22,352 nucleotides of DNA, from assembly GCA_964407165.1 (NCBI GenBank), contig CAYOUJ010000037.1, positions 1-22,352 on the forward strand. The letters are read 5' to 3'. Source of the DNA: CAZPKH01 sp964407165. GTDB taxonomy: Bacteria > Bacteroidota > Bacteroidia > Bacteroidales > Muribaculaceae. The notes below the pieces were generated by a model that was not told the DNA's origin, did no database searches, and saw only the letters and a program-made list of their open reading frames with translations. The first letter of the stretch is position 1. Each line of letters begins with the position of its first letter. Positions 7,601 through 13,286 of the stretch are shown here, piece by piece. A program made the translations under genes and the position numbers.

Positions 7601-8111
7601 AGAGCCGGAGGCCGGATGCGTCTGCGCCCTCCGCTTCTTCGATGCCACGGGCCGCGAGGACGGCATAGTCGCCGGAGGCGTGGAGATACCCACTCCTATA
7701 CGACCCCTCGGCGCCGACCGCAAGGCGTCGATGGGCACCTTTGTCTGTCCGACCCCGGGAGTCGACAAGATAGGCGTATTCGCCACGACCATAAATTGTT
7801 GGCTTAACGACCGCTTCGAGCAACTGCGCAGGGAGCAGGGCGCCGACTCCTACGATGCCATGCTCATGCAGACGCTCATGGACCGCCTGGCCGAGGCCGC
7901 CTCCGAATGGCTCTCGCGCCGCACGGCCTGGGATGTCGTCCGCCCCGCCGTCGGCTACCCCTCCCTCTCCGACCAGCAGGCAATATTCCAACTCGACAAG
8001 ATCTTGGACTTCAGCCGCTTGGGCATCACCCTGACGGAGAGCGGCGCCATGCTTCCCCGCGCCGCCACCGCCGGCATCTACATCTCCCACCCCCAAGCAC
8101 GTTACCTCTAA
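4650..8111 (+). CDS. metH: Cobalamin-dependent methionine synthase MetH
   Basis: MetH transfers the methyl group of 5-methyl-THF to homocysteine through cobalamin. The 1153-residue protein has all modules in order: homocysteine domain (about 1-330; LLDGAMGTQIQ; zinc ligands C242, C305 and C306 in LNCSMGP and GGCCGTTP), pterin domain (about 345-620; NVGERCNVAGS, VDVNMDDGLL), cobalamin cap (about 650-728), B12 Rossmann domain (DVHDIG with the cobalt ligand His at H773) and a reactivation domain ending RPAVGYP...LTESGAMLP...GIYISHP. The reactivation domain is shorter than in E. coli MetH, with stretches missing before RPAVGYP. Two G/C-homopolymer elements are translated in frame at the linkers flanking the cap (about 631-646 and 731-762). 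The ATG at 4650 is preferred over upstream in-frame codons, which lie inside metF and read as no known domain. Confidence 0.97.
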   Translation: MSNLQGTSKLREALGERVLLLDGAMGTQIQAREAQEEDFRGERFKDARVPLKGNNDLLVLTRPDLIAGIHETYLDAGADIITTCTFNAQRISQAEYGTGDAVADINYEGARLARNCADRFTTKTPARPRFVAGSVGPTTALLTMADATVAFDAMTEAFTEQMRALIRGGVDALLIETALDPLNAKAALCAAEAAMQAEGRRVELMVSATVTDGRGHLLCGQSIEAFAVALGHAPLLSIGLNCSMGPESMLEPMRRLSAVAPVCTSMHPNAGLPDSLGQYAETPEMMADVMQKALDERIVNIIGGCCGTTPAHIAAMREVIDRHKGARVPSKPSTALQLSGLETLTADGFFVNVGERCNVAGSRKFLRLINEGKYDEALAIAARQVDDGAIVVDVNMDDGLLGTRECMTRFLKMLAADPAVARVPVMIDSSDFDVIVAALKCLPGKGIVNSISLKEGEGEFLRKARIIKSLGAAVVVMAFDEEGQATTYQRRVDVCRRAYKLLTDKAGYSGADIIFDPNVLTVATGMEEHLTYARDYVEAVRTLRSEMPLASCSGGVSNLSFAFRGNNPMREAMHAVFLYRARQAGLNMAILNPATSVAYDDVPTELREAIERALFTECTAEAVESLIASVSAPPTAPPAPPLKGGDSKLLMPVEERLKIAMMKGDATHLQEDIEESLASGMTAVEIISGPLMAGMNAVGDAFGEGRMFLPQVVKTARAMKAAVAILEPRLAPPIPPPRGGATNLVSPPLGGGSGGAAGSGGACLLATVKGDVHDIGKNIVGAVMACNGYRVVDLGVMVPPEAIVEAIRREKPDMMGLSGLISPSLQAMVDTVRLMAGEGIDIPVMIGGAATSALHTALKIAPEYRGPVIYVSDASQNPLVAARLRSEQCAEYVQSVRDEQEQLRRNYYARTATPRVAKQIDWSGYTPRPLPANLADDVLQVPVSELIPLIDWLYFYHAWRVKEHTDEGRDLRADVDRLLAELAAEPEAGCVCALRFFDATGREDGIVAGGVEIPTPIRPLGADRKASMGTFVCPTPGVDKIGVFATTINCWLNDRFEQLRREQGADSYDAMLMQTLMDRLAEAASEWLSRRTAWDVVRPAVGYPSLSDQQAIFQLDKILDFSRLGITLTESGAMLPRAATAGIYISHPQARYL
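6543..6587. repeat. G/C-homopolymer palindromic element, metH linker 1
   Basis: The order is GC8, ACT, GC8, GC9, TAAA, G8, AC. It is translated in frame as APPTAPPAPPLKGGD between the pterin-binding domain and the cobalamin cap. Read from the opposite strand it follows the queE element (GTC-run, TTTAG, G-run, C, G-run), so this copy is inserted in reverse orientation relative to its host frame and is still open. Confidence 0.8.
6840..6933. repeat. Paired G/C-homopolymer elements, metH linker 2
   Basis: Two elements lie back to back. The first half is GC8, AT, C9, AA, G9, CT. The second is TTAGTGTC9, TT, G9, TC, G8, CCGCTGGGTC, G8. Together they are translated as a Pro/Gly linker of about 32 residues (APPIPPPRGG... 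then SPPLGGGSGG...) between the cobalamin cap and the B12 Rossmann domain. The second half is in the same orientation as the queE copy and shares its flank (ACTTAGT before the C-run); the first half is in the reverse orientation. Confidence 0.8.
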
Positions 8112-8113
8112 TT

Positions 8114-8176
8114 CTTTACCCGATTAGCCGCTTGTCTGATTAAATTTTAATCGGGTAAGCGGCTAATCGGGTAAAG
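8114..8176. terminator. Bidirectional terminator-like dyad after metH
   Basis: A perfect 20-base inverted repeat (8114-8133 paired with 8157-8176) encloses a 23-base loop that has its own GATTAAA/TTTAATC stem. It begins two bases after the metH stop and sits between the convergent metH and the minus-strand 78-residue gene. It lacks a long U-tract, so factor-independent termination is likely but not certain. Confidence 0.7.
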
Positions 8177-8191
8177 GGGTAAGTGTGGGGG

Positions 8192-8428
8192 CTATTCGGA
8201 AGCGTATTGGAGGATGGTGGGCGACTGGATGTCGACGCCGAACTCGCGTGCGCGCTGCATGATGGCGCGTGCGAGCTTGGGCTTCAGGTCTTCGGGGCAG
8301 TAGCGGAAGTAGCTTTCGGCGGCGCGGACATGCTCGGCGTCGGGCATGGGGTATTCGCGGCGCTCGGGGAGGCCGAAGACGCTGTCGGGCAGCTCTTTTT
8401 TCTCTTCGTATGTAAGTCGGTCAGTCAT
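8192..8428 (-). CDS. DUF6582-like small protein, phage-associated
   Basis: The 78-residue soluble, charged protein has the pattern LPDSVFGLPERREYPMPDAEHVRAA (residues 13-37), followed by a helix-rich tail ending in REFGVDI. From memory this fits a short domain, DUF6582, with core LPDSAFALPxxRxYPxxDxxHVRxA, often met in or near phage structural genes. Its function is not established. It is separated from the portal-like cluster by the small-RNA-like unit on the other strand, but it points the same way as the phage-like genes. No promoter box was recognised directly before its ATG at 8428. It ends facing metH across a strong dyad. The real-gene call is good; the family name is moderate. Confidence 0.65.
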   Translation of the reverse strand: MTDRLTYEEKKELPDSVFGLPERREYPMPDAEHVRAAESYFRYCPEDLKPKLARAIMQRAREFGVDIQSPTILQYASE

Positions 8429-8538
8429 AGTTGGTTATTGTGGTTATGAGGTTGCGGCGGGCGTGATTGCCCGCTGTAGGTAAAACGCCGGAGGGGGCCT
8501 GTTGGTTCGCCCCGGCAAACTGTGTGTTTCATCCCCAA

Positions 8539-8594
8539 ACCCCTGACTTTGGGCGCTTAAGCCATAAAAAATTAGGAAACGCCCGCTCAGGGGT
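8539..8594. promoter_or_regulatory. Inverted repeat before small-RNA promoter (possible operator)
   Basis: The left half is ACCCCTGA (8539-8546) then GGGCG (8551-8555). The right half is CGCCC (8580-8584) then TCAGGGGT (8587-8594). Both segments pair, giving an interrupted 13-base dyad. The right half ends two bases before the promoter box at 8597, and the -33 region lies between the halves. This is a good place for a dimeric regulator or for a DNA cruciform. No regulator gene is visible nearby. Confidence 0.5.
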
Positions 8595-8596
8595 GC

Positions 8597-8605
8597 TATC
8601 TTTGT
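8597..8605 (+). promoter_or_regulatory. Promoter box for intergenic small transcript
   Basis: TATCTTTGT matches TAnnTTTG on the plus strand. A TTAG at 8572-8575, one base off the TTTG -33 form, lies 21 bases upstream. The predicted transcript start is near 8609. Downstream there is no long plus-strand gene before a strong terminator at 8753-8797. Confidence 0.55.
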
Positions 8606-8642
8606 ATCAGCAAACAGCAATAGATAGTCTTTTCAGAAGCCC

Positions 8643-8738
8643 ATGAAAAACGCACCTACGAAAAACGCACTGATGTGGAAATCAGTTACTTGTAGATGGA
8701 ATGACAAAAACAATGTTCTCAGCCAAAAAGTACTGTGA
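8643..8738 (+). CDS. Possible 31-residue peptide in the small transcript
   Basis: The frame begins MKNAPTKNALMWKSVTC and is basic and hydrophilic, with no membrane segment or known toxin pattern. It begins about 34 bases after the predicted transcript start and stops 15 bases before the terminator, so it fits the transcript well. The composition (A-rich, lower GC) is unlike the neighbouring genes. There is no comparative support; the frame may be accidental. Confidence 0.25.
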   Translation: MKNAPTKNALMWKSVTCRWNDKNNVLSQKVL

Positions 8739-8752
8739 CGAGCACACACGGT

Positions 8753-8797
8753 GAGGGCGGCGCGACGGGATCTATCCCGGCAGCGCCGCCCTCTTTT
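8753..8797 (+). terminator. Intrinsic terminator of the small transcript
   Basis: A perfect 10-base stem (GAGGGCGGCG at 8753 with CGCCGCCCTC at 8784) is topped by an inner stem (CGGGAT/ATCCCG) and followed by TTTT. The U-tract is on the plus-strand side only, so it terminates plus-strand transcription; it could also shield the 3' end of the minus-strand gene at 8804. Confidence 0.8.
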
Positions 8798-8803
8798 AAC
8801 GTC

Positions 8804-9235
8804 TTACCAGGCGGGGACGAGGCGGGCGGCGCGGGGGCCGTCGAGGGCGGAGCGCAGGCGCCGGAGGGCGGCGTCGGAGGCGTCGGCATTGCTTGCTGCG
8901 ATGTCGGCGGAATAGTTGAGGTATGCTCGCGAGAGCACGCGTGCTACAATCGCCTCCTCCATGAGCCGCCGGATGGATAGGGCGCGGGCGTCGGTGGTGT
9001 CGAGGGTGAGTGTCAGCTGCATAAGGTCGGCGTCGTCGGTGTCAATGCTGTCGACCCACGGCAGCAGGGCGGCTGTAAGGTATGTGAAAGCCTCGTCGAC
9101 GGCGCGCAGGAGCATGGCACTGTGGTCGGCATGGAGCACTGGCGGACGTGTCACGTCGGTGCATATTACGGCATACATTGCCGCGGAGGCGTAGATGCTC
9201 TCGCAGATGCGGGATTTTGATAGCGAAAAAATCAT
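8804..9235 (-). CDS. Uncharacterised 143-residue protein of the phage-like island
   Basis: I do not recognise this family. The protein is largely helical by eye and Ala/Leu/Arg/Asp rich, with no signal peptide, metal motif or catalytic motif that I can name. It contains YLTAALLPWVDSIDTDDADLMQLTLTLD in the middle and a basic C-terminus (RRLRSALDGPRAARLVPAW). It follows the 128-residue gene by 12 bases and is probably cotranscribed with it. Its position downstream of a portal-like gene suggests a small virion or head-completion protein or a cargo protein, but this is position-based inference only. The frame is intact, with normal host-like codon use. Confidence 0.7.
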   Translation of the reverse strand: MIFSLSKSRICESIYASAAMYAVICTDVTRPPVLHADHSAMLLRAVDEAFTYLTAALLPWVDSIDTDDADLMQLTLTLDTTDARALSIRRLMEEAIVARVLSRAYLNYSADIAASNADASDAALRRLRSALDGPRAARLVPAW

Positions 9236-9247
9236 GATATAAGGTGT

Positions 9248-9634
9248 TTAGTGTGATTGACGAAGACGTTGGAGCAGCCGCACGGCATACGTGGGCGAGA
9301 GGAAGAACTGTGACGGGGCGCCCTCGGCGAGCTCGCGCTGGAGGGCTTCGGCGTCGGAGAGCCCGTGTCGCAGCTGCAGCGTGGTGACGCGGTCGCTGAG
9401 TTCCTGCCACTGCCGGCGCTTGTGGCCGTCGGCGTCCGCTGCTATTGGACGCCGACGGTGCTCGCGCAAGCGACGGAGTGTGTATTCATAGTTAAGATAG
9501 TATCCGCGTGGACGTGTGTGGTTTGCGGCGACGGCAATCTCGTCGATGCGTATTGGCCGCCCCGGGGGGAGGTCGGCGACGGCCTGGCGGCACTTCTCGA
9601 GGAAGTCGCAGTCGCGTAGTGATTTAAAATTCAT
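9248..9634 (-). CDS. Uncharacterised 128-residue basic protein of the phage-like island
   Basis: The family is not recognised. The protein begins MNFKSLRDCDFLEKCRQAVADLPPGRPIRIDEIAVAA and is rich in Arg and Leu. The block PIRIDEIAVAANHTRPRGYYLNYEYTLRRLREH could be a winged-helix or helix-turn-helix-like segment, followed by a helical half (RRQWQELSDRVTTLQLRHGLSDAEALQREL). DNA binding is a guess from its basic character. I chose the ATG at 9634 because a promoter-like box (9685-9693) lies just upstream; a longer frame from 9697 would start upstream of the expected transcript start and adds residues without clear character. It is followed closely by the 143-residue gene. Confidence 0.7.
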   Translation of the reverse strand: MNFKSLRDCDFLEKCRQAVADLPPGRPIRIDEIAVAANHTRPRGYYLNYEYTLRRLREHRRRPIAADADGHKRRQWQELSDRVTTLQLRHGLSDAEALQRELAEGAPSQFFLSPTYAVRLLQRLRQSH

Positions 9635-9684
9635 AGTTGGAATAAGATATTTTGGTTGTCGGGTGATTTTACCCGTTTCGTGTG

Positions 9685-9693
9685 GCAAAATTA
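9685..9693 (-). promoter_or_regulatory. Possible internal promoter in the phage-like island
   Basis: The minus strand reads TAATTTTGC, matching TAnnTTTG, between the portal-like gene and the 128-residue gene. It predicts a leader of about 45 bases. A short stem (CGGGT/ACCCG, 9660-9675) lies in that leader. It would allow the last two genes to be expressed separately from the capsid and portal genes. Confidence 0.4.
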
Positions 9694-9728
9694 CCATGCC
9701 GGCGGGGTAAAGATGGGGTACACGAGCG

Positions 9729-11159
9729 TTAAAAAGTGTTGCCGGTGGTGACTATTCGCCGGTTGCGGCGTGTGCGGAAGGCGTTGAATGTGTCGAAGAT
9801 GTCCATCAGCGAGATGGCAGCGTTCTGTATCTGAGCGTCATAGAGGGCGGCGCTCTGGTTAGACTGTGGCTGCTGGCCGCTCAGGGCGCTGCTGACGCCT
9901 GAAATCTGCTCGAAGAGCTTCATCTCGAGTCCGAGCAGCTCAGAGGCGCCCTGCACTCCCGCGGTGGAATAAGCCTGGTGCGGCTCCTTGCCAACGGAGC
10001 TGACGTAGGGGAGCACCGCGTTGGGCGTGCACCACAGGCGCCCGACCTCGTCCCATGACATGTCGTCGGGCTTCTGGTCGTTGGGGAATAGCAGCACGCC
10101 CTTGGCGGCGAAGCTCATTACATGGTCAATCAGCGAGATAAGACGGTTGATGTAACGCTGCTGATCTATGATGTCTTCGACGAATGGGTGCACCTCGCCG
10201 TCGGTGAGAGGGTACAGAGCCACGGCGAAGGGGTGTGTGCCGTGGGGGAAGGGTGAGTCGTAGTCGCAGAGCAGCTCCCCCTCGGGGCCGAAGAAATAGG
10301 CGTGCCAGCGCATGGTGGTGTACGGCGAGTAGACTATCGCCTGGCCGTCGGGCCGCGCGGCGTTGACGGCGCGTATGGCCCCGGCGGCTTCGACGGGGGT
10401 AAAGAATGTGTCGGCAGAGGTGCTGTCGTGGCATCTGAGCAGGTCGCGGGGCTCGAGGCGCCATACCTCCACCACACGGCACAGTCCGGCCGGGGCTTCG
10501 GCAAACTGCACGGTGTGTCTCTCGCCAAGCGCCGGGGCGTCGACGGGAAACATGGCGGGAGCGGCCTCGCGTGCAAACAGGTCGCGCAGACGGCGCATAC
10601 GCTCGGGGTCGTCGGCGCCGAATCGCATGATCACCTCCGTCAGGGTCATGTCGTGGAGCATGCCGATGAGGCGGATGTCGCTGCCGCGCGGGTCGGAGTA
10701 TCGGTTGACGAAGAAGCGTTCTGGCGAGACGTTGTCCACCCAGACGGCTTCGTCAGGCTCGAGGCGCCGCTCGCTGACTATGCGCTGTATGGCGCAGCCG
10801 GAGATGAGAAATTCCTCGAGCAGGCGGCAGTCCAGCTCGTCGAGCAGATTGTGCGCGGCCACATCGGCGAAGGCATCCGGCATCCCGCGGGAGGCCTTGT
10901 CGCCGTCGGAGGCGACGGTGTAGCGAAAACGGCCGATGATGCTCTTGATGAGCTGGCGTATCATGTTGTTTGACAGAGGCTTTTTGCCGGAGCGCTCGGC
11001 ATAGGCGCCCTCGGTCATCCACTCCCCTTCGGGTGTGTGTATCACGTCGCCCCATTGGCGGCCGTAAGCATAGTCTTTGAAACGGCGGCGGCGCTGCCGG
11101 AGGGTGGCGCCTGCGTTCCAGGCCGCGCGGGCGGCGGCGTAGGCGGGGTGAGCTTTCAT
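9729..11159 (-). CDS. Phage portal-like protein
   Basis: The 476-residue protein has the layout of a podovirus/P22-type portal: an N-terminal segment RFKDYAYGRQWGD (a Y..g.QW motif), LSNNMIRQLIKSIIGRFR, a central region with LLEEFLISGCAIQRIV and DNVSPERFFVNRYSDPRG, then HPFVEDIIDQQRYINRLISLIDHVM and a C-terminal SGVSSALSGQQPQSNQSAALYDAQIQNA helix. Portals form the dodecameric DNA channel at one capsid vertex. No packaging terminase is encoded next to it. The ATG is preceded on the sense strand by two CTAAAAAC-type words ending six bases before the start, the same leader type as pfkA and rbfA. The frame is uninterrupted, so the gene does not look like decayed phage debris. Confidence 0.75.
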   Translation of the reverse strand: MKAHPAYAAARAAWNAGATLRQRRRRFKDYAYGRQWGDVIHTPEGEWMTEGAYAERSGKKPLSNNMIRQLIKSIIGRFRYTVASDGDKASRGMPDAFADVAAHNLLDELDCRLLEEFLISGCAIQRIVSERRLEPDEAVWVDNVSPERFFVNRYSDPRGSDIRLIGMLHDMTLTEVIMRFGADDPERMRRLRDLFAREAAPAMFPVDAPALGERHTVQFAEAPAGLCRVVEVWRLEPRDLLRCHDSTSADTFFTPVEAAGAIRAVNAARPDGQAIVYSPYTTMRWHAYFFGPEGELLCDYDSPFPHGTHPFAVALYPLTDGEVHPFVEDIIDQQRYINRLISLIDHVMSFAAKGVLLFPNDQKPDDMSWDEVGRLWCTPNAVLPYVSSVGKEPHQAYSTAGVQGASELLGLEMKLFEQISGVSSALSGQQPQSNQSAALYDAQIQNAAISLMDIFDTFNAFRTRRNRRIVTTGNTF

Positions 11160-11235
11160 AGTGTAGTTTTTAGTTTTTAGGTCGATGATATATCGATGAT
11201 TATCGATTATCTATCGAGGGTTATCGGAGGATATT
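11160..11235. repeat. Iterated-word spacer upstream of the portal-like gene
   Basis: Next to the start codon are two TAGTTTTT words (sense strand CTAAAAAC, ending six bases before the ATG). Further out is a run of related ATCGATGAT / TATCGATTAT / TATCGAGGG words. The TCGATGAT word recurs in the terminator at 14893-14938, and TAGTTTTT recurs before pfkA and rbfA. Confidence 0.8.
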
Positions 11236-11247
11236 GATCACCAAATC

Positions 11248-11781
11248 TCAAATCCCAAATTCCAATAGTGATGGGTCGAAGGTGTAGGTGGCGCCGTCGG
11301 GGTGGTTGATCACCATCAGTCGCTCGACGGCGGGGTGAGCCTCGTAGTCGGGGGGAGTGTACAGGCGCAGGCGCCGGTGCTCGAGGGCGCATACGGGGTC
11401 GATGCAACCCCCGCGGGTATACGATGACATCTGGAAGTATCTGATGGGGTCATCGTCGTCGAGAACCAGACGCGCCGGCCTCTCCCAGCCCCCAAGCTTT
11501 ACCTCAACCACGCGCCGCACAGTCTCGGGGAGCACTATCAGGCCGGAGCCGTCGGTCTGGCGCAGCAGGGCGACGTCGGCAGAGATGTCGGTGACGCCGA
11601 GCAGCCGCGGGTCGGCAGTGTCGAGCAGGCGAGCGTACCAGCTGTTGATGTCGAGCGTGAGCAGCGCGTCGAGGTCGATGCCGTCGGTGCGGACGGTGAC
11701 GCCGTCAGAGCGCATGGGCATGAGGCCGCGTTGCATCTTCCAGATGCCGAGCATCTGTTGCAGCGTGTAAGTCTGTGTCAT
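11248..11781 (-). CDS. Putative phage head-tail connector-like protein
   Basis: The 177-residue protein lies between the capsid-like and portal-like genes. I do not recognise a named family with certainty. It opens with MTQTYTLQQMLGIWKMQRGLMPMRSDGVTVRTDGIDLDALLTLDINSWYARLLDTADPRLL and then shows beta-rich segments (GLIVLPETVRRVVEVKLGGW, LRLYTPPDYEAH, RLMVINHPDGATYTFDP). Mixed helix followed by beta strands in a protein of this size and place fits a connector or head-completion protein, but that is inferred from context. It has no signal peptide. It is separated from the capsid gene by a 64-base gap that contains a strong hairpin, and from the portal gene by the iterated-word spacer. Confidence 0.6.
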   Translation of the reverse strand: MTQTYTLQQMLGIWKMQRGLMPMRSDGVTVRTDGIDLDALLTLDINSWYARLLDTADPRLLGVTDISADVALLRQTDGSGLIVLPETVRRVVEVKLGGWERPARLVLDDDDPIRYFQMSSYTRGGCIDPVCALEHRRLRLYTPPDYEAHPAVERLMVINHPDGATYTFDPSLLEFGI

Positions 11782-11800
11782 GATAACAGTCGTTTAAAGG

Positions 11801-11822
11801 CTTGGGGGCCGGAGCCCCCAAG
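11801..11822 (-). terminator. Hairpin after the capsid-like gene
   Basis: A perfect 9-base stem (CTTGGGGGC / GCCCCCAAG) with a 4-base loop lies between the capsid-like stop and the next start, followed on the minus strand by CCTTTAAA. It could attenuate transcription so that capsid is made in excess over connector and portal, as virion stoichiometry would need. Confidence 0.55.
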
Positions 11823-11845
11823 CGCGGTGATCGGTCGGCTGACGG

Positions 11846-13222
11846 TTACTCGGAGTAGCTGATGCGTAGGTGGGCCTTGGGGTAGCGGAGCACCAGACAC
11901 GAAGCCTCGGTGATGACCACGGCATTGGTGTTGCGCTGGCCGCTCTTCTTCAGGTCGAGACGCTCGGTGCGGAAGGGCACGTGGACGTATTTGGTGAGAT
12001 ACTCCGGGTCGATGACCATGCCGTCGGCAGCGTGTCCGCAGGAGTCGAACACCTCGGAGTGGATGACGTAGAATGTGCCGAACTTTGAGTGAAGTTCCTT
12101 GAAGTCGATGCCCCAGTGGGTAAAGGTCTCGGTGGATGAGAGCACCTTGGTGGCGTCCATCTTGTTGAGGCGGGCGATGAGGTCAGAGCCTCCGACTATG
12201 ATTTTGCGGTTTGAGCCGCAGTTGCCGGTGAAGGCTTTTTTGGCCAGGTCGACAATGAAGTCCGTGTCTGTGGTGGCTGTTTTGTATTCGTAGGTGTTTT
12301 CAGCCTGGTCCCAGATGCCTCCGGTGAGCATCACCTCGTCGCCCTTGACGGGGTCGGTGATGCGGGCCTTGCGCCCGAAGAGGAAGTTTCGCTCCATGGC
12401 CGAGCGGAGATCCATGATGGCTACCTCCTCCTGGTCGGAGAAGTTCCAGCCCACCTCCTTGTTGGAGATGCTCTGGTAGGTCGACTCCTCCACCTGGGCC
12501 TTGAATATCTGGCAGTAGTTCTGGCTCTTGACGGGCAAGGCGTTAAACTGCGCGGTCTGCACGTCGAGCTCGCCGGCGGCGCGGCCCATGCGCACCAGCT
12601 TGACACCGATGGCCAGGGGGGCGATGAGCTTGAGCGCGGCGTTGTCAGACGAGGGCTTGCCGTTGACGGCAATCACCTTGAGGCCGGAGGTGTCGCGCGA
12701 CACCACGTAGAGCACGAGCGCCTGGCTGTCGGCGGTAGTGGTGCACGTGGGCACGAGGATGGTGTCGGTAGGCTCGAAGATGTTGTCGTTTTTGGTGGAC
12801 AGGGTGTAGACGGCCTGGCCGGAGGAGGAGTCGTAGGTGGTGGAGGCGGTTACGGCGACGGCAAGCGTGGTCTCGGCGCTCTTGGTGTCGACGGAGTAAT
12901 AGTCGACAATCATCGATCCGCTCAGGCGCGAGCCGGCGCAGCGCGAGATCTGGTCGATGGGGGTGGCGTACGGACGGATTTTGGTCACGCGCTCGTCGAT
13001 CTCGTTGCGGAGCAGCTCGGGCGATGCCTCGCGGGTGAGGTCGGTGGTGAGCGGGCCGTCCACCACATGCTTGCCGCCGGAGGCGCCGCCGATGACCACG
13101 CCGGCCATTGCCAGCGACGCTCCCGTCTCGGCGCAGCCGGTGAGCATGGTTGCCAGAGCCGTCACGGAGAGGGTGGCAATGACGGCCAACACGATGTTCT
13201 CGAAACTCAGGATCTTTTTCAT
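11846..13222 (-). CDS. Major capsid-like protein with lipoprotein-type N-terminus
   Basis: From about residue 55 the 458-residue protein reads like an HK97-fold coat protein of the SU10/DUF5309 type: RNEIDERVTKIRPYATPIDQISR, an inserted beta-rich region (about 90-200), ERNFLFGRKARITDPVKGDEVMLTGGIWD, DLAKKAFTGNCGSNRKIIVGGSDLIARLN, GIDFKELHSKFGTFYVIHSEVFD, and MVIDPEYLTKYVHVPFRTERLDLKKSG. Coat proteins self-assemble into the shell. Unusually, residues 1-30 form a basic start (MKK), a hydrophobic stretch and a lipobox-like LTGC with C30, followed by more small hydrophobic residues (ASLAMAGVVIGGASGG). Downstream in-frame Met codons exist (about M26 and M39), so a shorter start cannot be excluded. 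The gene follows the small acidic gene and precedes the connector-like and portal-like genes. Confidence 0.7.
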   Translation of the reverse strand: MKKILSFENIVLAVIATLSVTALATMLTGCAETGASLAMAGVVIGGASGGKHVVDGPLTTDLTREASPELLRNEIDERVTKIRPYATPIDQISRCAGSRLSGSMIVDYYSVDTKSAETTLAVAVTASTTYDSSSGQAVYTLSTKNDNIFEPTDTILVPTCTTTADSQALVLYVVSRDTSGLKVIAVNGKPSSDNAALKLIAPLAIGVKLVRMGRAAGELDVQTAQFNALPVKSQNYCQIFKAQVEESTYQSISNKEVGWNFSDQEEVAIMDLRSAMERNFLFGRKARITDPVKGDEVMLTGGIWDQAENTYEYKTATTDTDFIVDLAKKAFTGNCGSNRKIIVGGSDLIARLNKMDATKVLSSTETFTHWGIDFKELHSKFGTFYVIHSEVFDSCGHAADGMVIDPEYLTKYVHVPFRTERLDLKKSGQRNTNAVVITEASCLVLRYPKAHLRISYSE

Positions 13223-13223
13223 A

Positions 13224-13281
13224 AGATTAAGGAAATAAGGAAATTAATGAAATTAATGATTATGCATTATGCATTATGCAT
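13224..13281. repeat. Iterated-word spacer upstream of the capsid-like gene
   Basis: On the plus strand there are AAGGAAAT words (shared with the metY leader), then AAATTAATG twice, then three tandem TTATGCA words forming overlapping ATGCAT palindromes. It fills the whole gap between the small acidic gene and the capsid-like start. Confidence 0.8.
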
Positions 13282-13286
13282 TGGAG

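Larger units (their letters stand above)
8609..8797 (+). ncRNA. Predicted small RNA (about 190 nt) opposite the phage island
   Basis: A promoter box at 8597 and an intrinsic terminator at 8753-8797 delimit an independent plus-strand unit in the 375-base gap between two minus-strand genes. The body contains an 11-base direct repeat (GAAAAACGCAC at 8645 and 8660) and a 31-codon frame. Its start is approximate. It matches no Rfam family I can recognise. It could act as a regulatory RNA or encode the short peptide. The rest of the gap (8429-8538) holds nothing I recognise apart from short G/C-rich stems. Confidence 0.45.

Noticed and set aside
9635..9697. Longer start for the 128-residue protein at 9697
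   Set aside because: The promoter-like box at 9685-9693 would lie inside the frame; the added residues have no clear character. It cannot be excluded if that box is not used.
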